DNA from: Chamaea fasciata
Lineage: Eukaryota; Chordata; Aves; Passeriformes; Sylviidae
DNA: 64,000 nucleotides
Reading direction: 5' to 3'
Assembly: GCA_029207755.1 (NCBI GenBank)
Contig: JARCOQ010000005.1
Location: forward strand, 48,635,563-48,699,562
Below, in pieces: positions 46,015 through 58,400 of the stretch. A program made the translations under genes and the position numbers. A model generated the notes under the pieces. That model made no database searches, was not told where the DNA came from, and saw nothing but the letters and a program-made list of their open reading frames with translations. Every line of letters starts with the position of its first letter. Within the stretch, counting starts at the first letter, position 1.

Positions 46015-49000
46015 GTAAGGGACCTCCCCTTCCCCTTCTTCCCTCCCCTCCCGCCGGCACGGGCCCCGCCGCGCTTCCTCCTCTCGGTTGCCGGCGGCCC
46101 CGGCCTTGCCGGTAGTGTTATCGGGTACCCCTTGCTGCTCGGGGGTGGTCCCGCTACGGCGGGAGGGGCGGTGTCCTGGAGGGAAGTCCGGCAGCCTCGC
46201 CGTCGCTGCGGGCTCCTCCTGGTGCTGAGGCTGCGCCTGTGGGAGGAAGGGGAGGCTTCCCACTTGTGGACTGGCCTAGGGTTCCTGGCCTTTGCTGCGG
46301 GCTGAGGCGGAGGAGAGCGCCACTGTCTTGTGTCCCGGTTACCCTGGCTCACCTCCCTGCCGCTCCCGTTCCCTGCCCGGAGAGGTGTTGCATCCTCCCT
46401 TCCTGGGAGCTCTTCACCGGCAGCTGGACGAAACTCTGACCAAGCCGGTCTGTATTCCGGGTTGTCCCAAGGCTATGTGCAGGTAAATAAAGCCCGGCTC
46501 TGCTATAAGTCTCCAGAAGCAATGAAGTGATAATTAGCAGACTTGGAGAAAAGTTTTTGTAGTCTTGGAGGGGACAGGGATAAATGAGAGTTAATGTTGA
46601 ACCAGTAACCACCGCCTGTAAGTGTTGAGAACTTAAATCAAGAAAAAAGAAAAAGTGTTCTTCCTTTGCTTGTTCCTCCCAAGCAGAAAGTGTTTGATAT
46701 TTGAACTACTTTGTTTTTTAAGGACAAAGCTCCTGTAGACAACTTCAGAAAGCAAGCATTAGCCAATCAACAGGGCCCGCTGTTCCAAGTAGGAAATAGG
46801 GACACATGTCCTTAAGCTGGTTACACTTCTGAGCTGCTCATTCCTAGTTGAGGATACCACTGAGGTTGTACTTGATCTAAATCATTTTTGCTTCTCTTTA
46901 ATGCAGTACACAGTTTTAGAGAAAGCTTGTCTCTTACTGGAAAAGGCAGAGGGCAAGTAAGTAACTGTTACGAGAAAGGTTATGGTATCAAATATCAGTA
47001 CTGATACTGCCATGGGATTTTTACATCCAGCACAAACTTGAATATGGTTGAAACTTTTCTTATAAACCAAAGTGTTTCTAGCCGATGATGGTGCTGTAAC
47101 TATGCTTAGTGGGCTGCTCACTTCTTCTGCTGTAGGAGGGATATACACACTGGATTGTGTTCAAATGTGGAAGACAGAAAAATCAGTGACTGATTTTAAT
47201 CCCTCAGATCTTGTAATGCAAGTTAAAAGGTTCTTTCTGTTCATCCTGTTCTTCAGTTGTTGTGGGCAAACAGTGCCAGTTATGACTCCTCAGAATTAGT
47301 GTGGCATAATCATGCTGCTCTCTGAAGTGCAATCTTTCTGAGCAGTCCTGTGAAGGTGAAAATTGTGTTAGTGTTTAGAAGTGGTTCAGTACTTGAAGGC
47401 TGACTTTTCCCTTTGGCAGTTCCCAGTTCCGTAACTGCCTTTTATTCTGAAGGTTGCCAGTATCTTAATCGCCTATTCGGGGTAAAAGGGCTGTAGTAGT
47501 AGTTCTGATGCAAATTCCTTGTCTTCCGGGGGTGGAAGAGCATTGATTTAGGGGATTTTGGTACAACTGGGATCAGAAACTGTTTTCTAAGGTAGAGACA
47601 GTGATAGGAATGCTTTATAAGAAACTTTGTATGTTTTTCAGCTCTGTAGAGTCCAAATTAAAATGAATGGATCATAATGGCCCCTCTGTTAGTGGGTTGT
47701 GGAACAATCTGCTGATTTACTATGTAAAACAGTGTCATAAATTAGGATCCTTTTAAAGTGATTCTGGACTTTTACTCATGTTTAAAACCTGGTCTATACT
47801 TGGCCTGTCAGTTTAATTTCTTGCTTGTTATGTGGTAGAAACTAGAAAAGCTACTGTAATATTCGGGAAGTTTTAAAATCTTGAGATTTGCTTTTTCAGA
47901 GTAGGTAGTAACTAATTGGCAGTTAATGTTGTGGTTTTAAGTAGTTTTAGATTTCAAAATTTGTTGTTTTAGTAATGTTTCAATTTAAAATTAACAGTTT
48001 AGATCCTTCATTGTTGCTGTGCAAATTTTTTGTAGGGTGAAGATTGATTTGGTTTTCTGGAAGCTATTGTTGACTCCTCCCTTATAAGAAGTTGCTCAAC
48101 TTTTTTATAACATTTCCCATTAAAATTTAACCTTACAAAGTCAGGAGCTTGTCTTTCTATCTTGTAGTATTCTTGGAACTGTAGCAACCAAGAAAAGTTC
48201 TCCAAAGAAAGGCAAGGACTGACGCACAGGCATAATTTTAAATATGGCTTTAATAGGCCATGGTAATAATAGTTATATAATAATGAAATGATAGAGAATC
48301 CCAAAACGGATTTGGCAGTGCAACTTCTGTCTTTTTTTTACTCCAAATTTATGTTCCTATGCTGAATTAGAAGCTAGTGGAAGTGTTTATTTTAAAAACT
48401 TACGCTGTCCTTGTCCTTTTTTTGCCTTGATAAAGAAAGCACCTTTTGATAGGGCTGTTTGTAGAGTTCATCTTTTGAGAGGAATTATGTAAAGTTTTGA
48501 ATGTGAGTAATAATTTTGTGTGGTTGAAGGGTTTATTTGCCTCTTAAATGCTGGTTGAAGCGAAAGTGCACTCCCATTTTATCTTTGGGGTAACTGAGGC
48601 TTGGCGCATAAAATCCAAGTCGAAGTGGATGAGCCAGAAGCTCAAGCTGGCTTCTGTCAAACAGGCTCTAAAGGTACTGAAGTAGTAATGTCTTAGTTTG
48701 AGTGCCATCCATCAAAACAGTGAAAACCTCAAATTCAAGCAAATTTCAGTTTTAGTAGTGCTTAACTAATCAAATTGATAGTCAGCTGCAGGTTTGAGTG
48801 TTTGATGGAGAGAGGAAAGTTAACACATAAGTACTAAATTTGACTTGATGTTTAGGCTCAACCTTGTCTCCTTTCACAGTTAGAAAAAAGTCCCATATGC
48901 CTAGCAGAAGATGAGGAATACCTTTTCCCAGCTAAAAGTAGAGAAAATGGTGTTTCATGAATTGAGCAGTATTTTATATTTAATTATGCCTGCAGGAAAT

Positions 49001-52000
49001 AAGTGGCTTTAATTTATGTTTTAGGAGTAACTAGAGCCCGTATTCATTTTTTCTTTAGATACTCAGTCTGGAAAATGCATTATAATTATGTGGTGTTTGC
49101 AGTTTTGCTTAGCTTACCTTTCTCATTACATTAGTCTTGATGCTAATGAGCTGATTTGGTCACCATTTAGTCAGTATACTGGCTTTTCATACTGTGGAGG
49201 AAGGATCTTGCTTTTCTGAACTTAGGGTTTTTTTGTTCTTCATAAATCTTCATTTATTCATTGGTGAGTAGTCCATGTGCAGTAAAATTAGTTGCCATGC
49301 ATAAAGTTCAGCAAAATGGAATTCCATTCCACCATGTTTTAGCATCCTGGTACCTTCCCCCTTCCAGCAATTCCTGTATTTATGTGAAGTTTGAAGGAGG
49401 GCCGCTCTGTTTTTCTGCCATCACTTATTAAAAAAAAAAAAAACAAAAAACAAAAGGCCTATGTATATCCTGTTAATTGACATTTTCCCAGTGAAAACCT
49501 CTTTTCTAAAAAACACCAAAAAAATAAGGCACTGCTCCCTCCTTGTATGTATAGATGGAATATTAAATCTCTTTTGTGGCTAACATAGTTATGATTACTG
49601 TAATGAACTCTTGCACTGTAATTTTTTTCTTTAGATAAAAGACTTAGGTTCATTATGGTTATAATTTACTGAGGTTTTTAGTCTTCTGGCTGCTTGCCTC
49701 CTGGTTAGCACACCACGTACATCCTGTCTGTTGTATCTAGAAGGATCATAGCACCTGTTAGAGGAACCAGTGGAGGCAGAGGTGAAAAGGAGCTGTGGTT
49801 AGAGAGAGTTTTTTCTCACCTCAAATGGCCATAATTCTTTCTTATGCTTACACTTTTAATTGAGGTTGTAGTAGAATGCTTGGGAAAATACAAATCTGTG
49901 TATTTCTCTTAATTCTTCTGGTTTTGTTGTTATCAGAAGAAAAAGTAGCTGTATGATAGTTCAATGATCAAAGTAATTTTTAGAGATTAGGTATAAATTA
50001 TGACTGCTTAGTCATCAGAGTATTGGTTTTTGACATTTAATGGGTTTTGAGATGCACTTGGTGTTTCTTATGGAATTAATGTGTAACTTTTGCGTTTTTC
50101 AGAAGAAATCAGTTCATTTAGAGGATCCATTTAATGATGAACAACGTGAGCGACATGAAGTAGAAATGCTTGCCAAGAAGTTTGAGGCAAAATACGTGAG
50201 TTACTGCACTTTGTTAAAAAATACAAATATTTAATAGTGATAACAGATAATGTTGAGGCTTTTTTTTTCGAATAAGTTTGCTAATGTAGTGTCAAATGAC
50301 TTCTGTACATTTCAGGGATGACTGTCTCACTGTATTTCATTTAAGTAACTTGTAGTTGCCACAAGCTTATCAGACAAGTCTGCTAAATAGATGTTATAGC
50401 TTGTGAAGCTATTCTTGGAAAAGCTTCCTATATAAATACAACTTGGTAATAGATGTAGGTCAATATTCTTGCTCTACACTGTGCTGGAGGAAAGATTTTT
50501 TTATGTAATGCTGTTGTGCACTATTGAACAGCTCTTCTCTTTGGGCTAAATACTGATGAATCTTGATGAATTCCTGACTAGTTTGGAATGTTTCCATAGG
50601 AAGTTGTTAAATAGTAAATCATTGCTCGAGTAATGTCTTGTAGCTGCCAGCTGCTTCAAGATACTCTACTGGCTTCTGTAAGTGTAGTGTGAGTGACTGG
50701 AACAACACTAGATAGCAGCATAAAGAGCCTTTCACTAGTAAATGAAGGTAGAAATCAGAAAAAAAATTGGCAAAAACCACACCCAAGCAGGTCTTTAAGA
50801 ATTCATATGGGTAGGGTTGGGTGATTAAGTCTGAGCTGGCAGCCAGAGCTCATCATCATGCTGAGGCATGTTGATATTCTGGATTACTAATAGAACACCT
50901 CAATAATAAAGAAGGGAAACAAGAGCAATCATTTGTATCTTTTGCTATTAATATACATACTAAAACCTTTTTTGTCTCACTTATTTGGATTTTTATTTTC
51001 CTGGCAAAGGCAGATTTTTCTAAGTGCATAGTCTATACATTCTGTCGAAGTAATTATTATTTTAAGGCTGTGAAGTATAAAGAACTCTTAAACTGAGAAG
51101 AATCACTCTCATCTTTTGGACAGGTTGAAAGAATCCAATATGAATTGAGAAGGCTGTTCCAAGATGCTGTTTGCTTTTAATTTGAATGATAAATAATTTT
51201 TTGAATGTGAGAGAAAAATGTTTCAATCATACTTTTTTAGAAAACTCATTTCCACTATTAAAGTTAAGGATTTTGTAATGTCTGAAATAAGTTGCTTAAC
51301 TGCAGTTGATGAAAGTCAATGTAAGTATGTAAAGCAATATATATAGGAGGGAGTGGTAGTGGAAGCAATGTAATTTTGCATATATGTTTATGCATCCATC
51401 AAAGCTGAATATGTACATTTATGGGCAAAACATGTTATTAGACTTAAGAAAAACAGAGTTTGATGTTCAGTAGTCACAGAAAGGGGCAAGTAGATGCTTT
51501 TAACCATTAGAAAGCAGTAGGTAACAAAAAATTACAATTTTCAATAGTTTAAATTTGTGGTGCACTTGCATCTTCATTACTACTTGCACTTCTGATTCCT
51601 TCTTGCCTTTTGTCCCTTCCAACCCTGTGGAAGGGAATGTCTTCTATATAAAGAACCACTTACTAGGTTAGAGCTGCTAAGCATTAAGGGTGATGAAGGA
51701 TTAAGATTCCTTGTGCTAGAAACTCCCTGTCCTTTCTCTTCCAATGTAAGAGCCATCAGTCTCTACTTCCATCCCTGCTCAGAGGAATGGCATCTCTGTA
51801 CACTGACCCAGTACAGTTTGCTCATGTTCTGACAACATCCAGCCATCTTCTTTCTCTTGTGGGGAGGCATTCACTGCGTAGCTTCCATTGGAGGAGAGAT
51901 CCCATGTAGTCGATACCCATTCTCCTCAAGTGAGTGACCAGCTGCAGGATATTCTTCCAAGCTGGAGTTGCATTGTAACACTCTGTAGCAGTGCTTTACT

Positions 52001-55000
52001 GTGAATGTCATCAGTAGTTGCATGAGAAAAAAATAAAGGGTTTTCTTTTCAGATTTGCAGGAAGTACTGTATCCTCCTTTAATTAGGTACTACTTATCTA
52101 AGATACCTGTTTAAAATGGAGTCAAACATTGTTTTTAATCATAACGTGTGGCAGTACTTCTGGAAAATTTGATGCATGAAGAAGAGTCTGCCTTGAAGAC
52201 TTTTTATTTCTTTTCAGATAAATTCCTGTACTCATAACCAAATCAGTACACTCTGATATATTTTGCAGATACTGAGAAAAGCCTATGAATAAGTGCATTT
52301 TTGTAAAACAAAATGCTTGGCATACCATTTCTTTTATTATTCAGAACTCTCCTGCAACTGCTGCACATACTAAATATCAGCATTAAAAAACTGCTCTGAA
52401 GGGTTCCCATTTTCATTGTTTTGATTGCTCTTGTTCTCTAGATGAAATCAAACACTATTGTGAACATGTGATACTGAGCCTTGGACAATATTGTAGATTT
52501 GTAAGAATTTTTCTTGGATCAAAACAAAGGTCCATCTAATGGATGGTAGCATAGTCTCTGACACTAATGGAATCTCCTACTTGAAAGTATAATAGAACAG
52601 GTGTTCACTGATATTACTTCACTGTGCCTGTCTGGCAGTCTGTGTTGTGTCTTAATTTCTCTCAAAGCCAAAGGTTACCTGTTTAATCTTTTTATAGCTT
52701 TTTGCCAGAAATCTACCAGATCATTACTGGATTTGTGTTCCACAGCACAGGAGTATTGTGATGACCGTCATATAAAAACACAGTGTTTAAACCTGATGAG
52801 TTCATGTAGTGCTGTGTTATAAGAATAGTTTCTCTATTGTAAGAAACAGAGATACTTCTGTTCTGCACATTGCATGTGCTTTTGATGTTATCATCGAAAT
52901 CCAGCTGTTTTGTTCTCCAGCTGTAGTGTCTTAACTGTTGTTGCATGGAAGTGGTGTTTTTTACCTTTAAAAGTCCTTGTTGGCTTACCATTCTCTTTTT
53001 TTATTCTAATTTTCTTTTTAATGAAAGAATATTAATGGTATGATGCACTGATTTGTCAGTGTTATAATGATGACTTCTGGTTTGGTTCTCTGTTCCTTTT
53101 TTTTTTTTGTAATAAGTTCCAACTCATATTTTTTTGACCATTCTTGATTAAACAAATGTCTCAAGTGTGCATAACACCTCCAGGGGTTCCTGAGCAACAT
53201 AACAAATTTGAAGCGTGCTGTTTGGGATTTTTTTTTTTTTTGTTTAGGTTGTACTTACTTTGTGTGGATTACCTTGCTTTATTGATGCAGAATTCAGCTG
53301 CCTATTTATCATACTAAATTCAGAGCAACTGTAAGGTCTTTCAGTGGTTCTTCAGTTGTTTTCTTTTTCCTTTGCTTTCTTCAGTAAATTGTCATCTTAG
53401 ACCCCTGTGCTTCCCCAACTCTTTACCTGCTCTGGTGCTTCTAAAGGTGAAAGAATGCATATTCCGTAATAATTTTGCTGATCGCTCTTTGCCAAAATGA
53501 GATACCTTTTCTTTCCTAGCTGCAGATCAGACATCAATTTAAGTAGACCTTCCTTATCTCATGACAGTTTCTTGTCTTTGAAGATGTTTGGACCATTTTT
53601 AAAGCATTTGAAATACTTTTTTCTACCAACATTTCTTCCTGCTCTGTATATTCTTGTGCCTGCTGGTTGTTGTTAATAGCTCTTATTAACTTATCCACCA
53701 TAAAGACCAGGTTTACTGGTTTATGGATTGTGCTCTTCAAGATTCTTCAGGTATTGGCATTGTGTTTGCCACCTACCTTCTAGTCCTGTTGGGCAAAGGT
53801 TGTTTAAATGCAGAGTTACGTGACACAGTTGATATCTTAAAGTCATCTTTGGCTTTTTTGAATACTTGCATGAGTGGTATTCGCCACTTCAGGAGCTAGA
53901 CACAACTTGCTCTAGTATTGTGTCTACTTATGTTCTGGGACAAAGAGCTTGGAGGAAAGCTGCAGTAGTAAAACTTCCCTGAAGTGCCTGCTGGCACCTA
54001 AGCCAGAATCATGAATTATATAAACTTTTGCACTGGAGTTTAATCAGAATTGTTAAGGGCTGCCTTTTTCTAACCTACTTTTTCTTCTCCCATCCGTCTT
54101 ATGCAAACTTTTTTACAGTACAGTGTTTTGGAAATGTGCAGTCATTCAGATGCTTTTCCAGATGAGTGATTGTAGGAGATGATACCACTGATAGGAATAC
54201 TTAGCTTGGAATGTTGCTTGGAAATATGAATTAAAAAGCATAACTCACTTTTGCGGTTTTTTCTCCTAGGACTATTGCATTTGTTTATTTAAGCATGTGT
54301 GAGAGATTCCTGTTTGCTTGCAAGAGCACATGCTTTACTTTGTTACAAACTTGCATGTTCTCAAAATGTTGTTAAAATGGAGGTGTTGAGATGCTTACAC
54401 CTCTCATAAAAGAGCAAGGGTGAAACCACCTTTGAACAATGTCTGCATTCTCATAGTAACTAGTGGACTCTGGTATTTGGATGTCTCAGCTAGAAAGACT
54501 TACTTGCTCTAAGAATGCTCAGAGCTGTAGACTGCAGGCAGAGAAGTTTTAGGAGCAAGTCTTGAATTCATGGAAGTTACCATTTTAATGAGGGCAGTGC
54601 TTTTTTGAGAATTTTATCTTTTAAGACTTTTATTGATGATTTTGACAATATATGTGAGCTAGAGAACTAGGCCTTAGATCCTAAGAAGATTTTTGTGTAA
54701 CTTTAAGTTTAGATTTCCTGAATATTTGAGCTGGCTGTAAGTCTTTACTTGACTTAACAATGAAATTTCCATGTGAAAAGAATACTTGCAGATTAAAATT
54801 AATTTTACTGTCTCCTAGAGGTAAGTGAGCCCATATATAGTTTGCAATGCAGCTTCTGGCTTTAATAATCAAGTAACATTTTATGTTTTAACTTCTTAGA
54901 TGCTATAGAGAATTAATCCATCTTGTGTAGGGAAACACTTTAATGAACTCTAGGCAATCATTATTTTCCCTTGTAATGACACTGTAACGTAATGAAAAAC

Positions 55001-55449
55001 TTAACACTTTCTAAATTATCCCAGCCCTTCTATCATTAGCAGTCCAATCATTATACTTTAAAACCATAGGACAGGGAAACATCTCTAAATAGGAAATGTG
55101 AGGAAGATCCTGGTCTTCCAGAAAAAGGTAGCTAGTGACTGCCTTTCAGGGATAATTCTGGTGAGGCATGTTTGCCAGAATGCATCCATGTGTGGAAGTT
55201 TTCTTTAGTCATCTAGACCATCTTCAAGGACGCATTCAAGAAAGCAAAACTACTTGAATGACTATTCCTCCAATGCCTTATGCTGTGTAGGCTTCAGTAC
55301 ATTGCTTCCATGTTTCCTAAGTGATGTAACACTTGATTTGTCTTCAGGGTGGAAAGCCCCACAAACATCGGAAAGATCGCCTGCAGGATCTAATTGATAT
55401 CGGTTATGGTTACGATGAGACGGATCCTTTCATTGATAATTCTGAAGCG
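45595..55449 (+). CDS. UBN2: UBN2 (ubinuclein-2), first three coding exons, 5' part of gene
   Basis: The join 45595-46014, 50103-50195, 55348-55449 reads through in one frame (205 codons) and all three introns are phase 0. The N terminus [20 protein letters not shown] matches mammalian UBN2 apart from scattered changes. It is followed by a proline-rich segment (about residues 25-105), then the conserved [20 protein letters not shown], and in exons 2 and 3 the start of the Hpc2/ubinuclein-related domain. Ubinucleins are subunits of the HIRA histone chaperone complex and bind histone H3.3 for replication-independent nucleosome assembly in the nucleus. UBN2 is the less studied paralogue of UBN1. 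The ATG at 45595 was chosen by homology and its good context (G at -3, G at +4). The rest of this protein of more than 1000 residues lies right of the window. Confidence 0.96.
46015..50102 (+). other. UBN2 intron 1
   Basis: About 4.1 kb. The first 400 bases are still CpG-island sequence; the rest is AT-rich with an A-run near 49431-49443. No repeat family or exon is recognised. Confidence 0.75.
50103..50195 (+). CDS. UBN2: UBN2 coding exon 2
   Basis: 31 codons with acceptor TTTTTCAG (50102) and donor GTGAGT (50196). It encodes [20 protein letters not shown] then [11 protein letters not shown], very close to mammalian UBN2 and also to UBN1, in the segment leading into the Hpc2-related domain. 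Confidence 0.95.
50196..55347 (+). other. UBN2 intron 2
   Basis: About 5.2 kb of AT-rich sequence. I see no recognised repeat family and no frames with family resemblance. Confidence 0.75.
55348..55449 (+). CDS. UBN2: UBN2 coding exon 3
   Basis: 34 codons with acceptor TGTCTTCAG (55347) and donor GTAAGT (55450). It encodes [20 protein letters not shown] then [14 protein letters not shown], the first half of the Hpc2/ubinuclein-related H3.3-binding domain. The next exon, expected to begin with YDELVPASL, is not found before the window end. Confidence 0.96.
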
Positions 55450-58400
55450 GTAAGTAAGCCCCCTCACAGCAGCAAGAAATCATGAGACAGTGCTTTATCT
55501 TTTCAACACAGAAGAGAGGTAAGGGAAAATACTTTGTACTTGTCTATAACTGATGTGAATGCAAAGAGCAATACTACTTTGGGAGATCAGTGAATGTATT
55601 TGTAATTTATTCAGGATATTATATACCAAAGAATTAAGAAAGCCATTCCTAGATCAAATAATTTTCCAGCTTTAGAAATTAAAATATTTCTATTTGTGCT
55701 TCTCATTTACTGAAATGACACTGGATCTGTTTAGTTTCTTGTACTAGCTCTTTGGATTATTAGTGGGCTACTGGCATTAGATTTACTGCATTAGATCAGG
55801 AAGCTATTTTCCTCTTAAAAATCAGTAAAAATAGGATGATTATTCTAAACATTGAATATGCCTGAAAAATTTGAGACAAAACAGGTTAAACAGCAGGATA
55901 TTACTGTTTACTTTGAATATTTTTCAGAAATGAAAACATGTCTTGAGGTAAAAGAAAAAGGTATTAGTTTGGTGCAGGTACCGTCAGGAATATCAGAAGG
56001 TTTATAAGAGGGCATTTGAAGACATGTTAGAGGTGATATATGAAATCATGAAAATGAGAAAAAAGCTTGGAAAAGAGTGGATGATCTAAAAGCTCAGAAA
56101 CCTCCTTTAATTCTTCCTTATTGAATATTAGAAAGGAATATGTGTACAGTTTAGTCAAGTAAAAAAAAAAAAAAAAAAAAACAAACCAAGAATAAGAGCT
56201 GTCATTTGCCAGCCTTCAGTTTCCTCCAGTGCTGAGTGACACTGGACAAAGCAGTAGTGATCTGCTGTAACGGGGAAGAGGCTAGAATTCTGAATGGGAG
56301 AGGAAAGATTATGAAAAGGAGTTGCGAGAAAACAATAAGAAAGGCACATAAATGCATTGCTTAGCATACATTATGTCAAGCCTTCATTTCAATTCTAAAA
56401 CTTTACAGTAAAGAGCTGTAAACTGAGCTGTGAAGTTTCTAGTATGTAGATGTTGCAACAAGTGATTGTATGGCCTGTGTGAGGCGTACAGAAAGTGTCT
56501 GCAGAGCTGATACCTTTTTCAGCAGAAGCTGAGCAATCAACCACAGTGCATAGCAGGCTGAGCTTATCTGTGTGCATTGGTAGTTTTTGAAGTAGGTCTG
56601 AAGTTGTGTGAAGAGAGAGTTTGTTGTAAGGTGTTTATTGTAACATATATTAGTTTGTCATTTTTCTTTGTCTAGAAATGTGAACCTGCCAATATTAAAC
56701 TGTTCTATCATTATCCCATAAATTCTGTTTGTGCTGCTGGAACAATATTGGGGTCTAAGCCTTCATATGTCTTTTCCTTGGTAGGAACAGACCTGCTTCG
56801 TTTCTGCTGAAAAACCACTTGAGCCTATAGGTTTATCTAGTTTCTCACTGTTGCTTAAGTTCATCATCTTCGCTTTTAAAATTTCATGATGCCCAACCCA
56901 AGTTCTAGCTAGGTTTTCCTGGATTTACTGTGACCTATCACAGAGCTGATAGCAGATTTGGAACACTGGCAGTACTCGTAGCACGGGTCTCTGTCAAAGT
57001 ACGAGTCTTGTGTATTAATAGTTAGCATAATGTGCCTCCTTCCAAGCACTGGTGGTGCTGCCATCAGCCAGTCTGGTAGATTTGCAGGAGCATTTACTTC
57101 TGTCTCTTGCCAGAGTCCTTGCAAATTGTACAAAAGGCAGTTGTTAGAGGATCAGATGGTTGCATCATGTGCTAATTGTGGAAGCTATTGGGGAGAAATG
57201 GTGTGTTCTCTAAAGATTGCTCTTGTCAAATCATTATGCCTTGTGTCTGCGTTATAAATACGGACTAGTGAGAGACCATCTTTGTTTCACTTTTATCCCC
57301 ATTTATCTATAGAAAAGAAGAAAAAAAAATGAGTGTGCCAGCTGCAGTCCATGTTGCTGTTGCAGAGCTTAAGGGTCCTGTAATGTAGGTGTTGAAGTTC
57401 AACAAAACCTCTAATTCCATCATTCTGTCTTGGATACACGAAAAATGTTTAGAAAGAAAATCTACATGTCTGGCTTGCTCATCTTCTGTGTCACCAGCTA
57501 TGAAATTGCTGTGTTCTCTGAGATGTGTCAGAGCCAGGCCCTGGACTTCTTCTTAGAAGACACACTTTCTTACACATAAAAAAATATTATATCCTGGGCA
57601 CAAAGACTTGAAGAGTGAATATGAGTGCCTCTTTAATTGGTCCAGGATTAGCTTGTCTCTATCCCAGGAAAAAAAAATTGAAAGCTTCCTCAGAATTTTA
57701 GTCCTTTTTCTTGTCACAGTTGTGAAAGAAATACTGAGCTCTTTGACACTGAAACAGATTTATTCTATTGCTTTAGAGTTACATTAGTTTTAAAAACAGA
57801 TTTTGAGGTAAATGCATTTGCAGGCAAGCAGGAAGTCTATGTGAGCAGCTGTTCTTGGGTTGAGCATTTTGACTGTAGTCAGTGGATTGTGGTAATTCCA
57901 GTAAAAAGGTAAATCAAAACCAGCTTACTATTCTAACTGCTCTATAGGGGTTAGCCTGATGGCAAGTCCTTGCCTAATCTTTGCTTATCTTAATGGACCT
58001 GTACAAAGTGTCCACAAACCTGCAAAGAGAGCTCTGCCCCTCCCCAGTGTTCCCAGTGCTTTGATGTTGAAAATTGGTTTTGCTGTAGTGTAAGCTGCCC
58101 AGAACTACTTTCTTTGTGGAGTTCCTGTAGAATTTTTCACCCACTCTATTTTTCCTGCACACACATGCGTGTCTAGCCAGATCAGGCTGATTACTTCCTC
58201 TTGTAATGACCTCTGATTTTTTGGTTGGTTGAATACCTTCCTGGCAATGTAAGCTTTATATAGGTAGAGACTGCAAGGGAGCACTGCTCTCTGAGCTTTC
58301 TGCTATGCAGTACAGAAGAGGGAATTTCAAGCAATACTTGGTGTTAATGAAAATGTGTGCTGTTTTCTCTTACTTGAAGGTAATAAGGCTTGGATATCCA

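Larger units (their letters stand above)
44880..46420. promoter_or_regulatory. CpG island spanning UBN2 promoter and exon 1
   Basis: Base composition shifts sharply from AT-rich to GC-rich with dense CpG, peaking at 45.1-46.2 kb and fading after about 46.4 kb. It covers the upstream region, 5' UTR, first coding exon and start of intron 1 of UBN2, the usual arrangement for a broadly expressed vertebrate gene. Confidence 0.9.

Noticed and set aside
45396..46263. Long minus-strand frames (186 and 210 codons) across UBN2 exon 1
   Set aside because: They are antisense shadows caused by GC-rich composition over a recognised exon; rich in Arg, Gly, Ser and Ala with no family resemblance.
45541..46305. 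Extended 254-codon + frame from a GTG at 45541 through the UBN2 donor
   Set aside because: The conserved N terminus begins at the ATG 45595, and the conserved protein stops at the donor at 46015; the extra parts are 5' UTR and intron.
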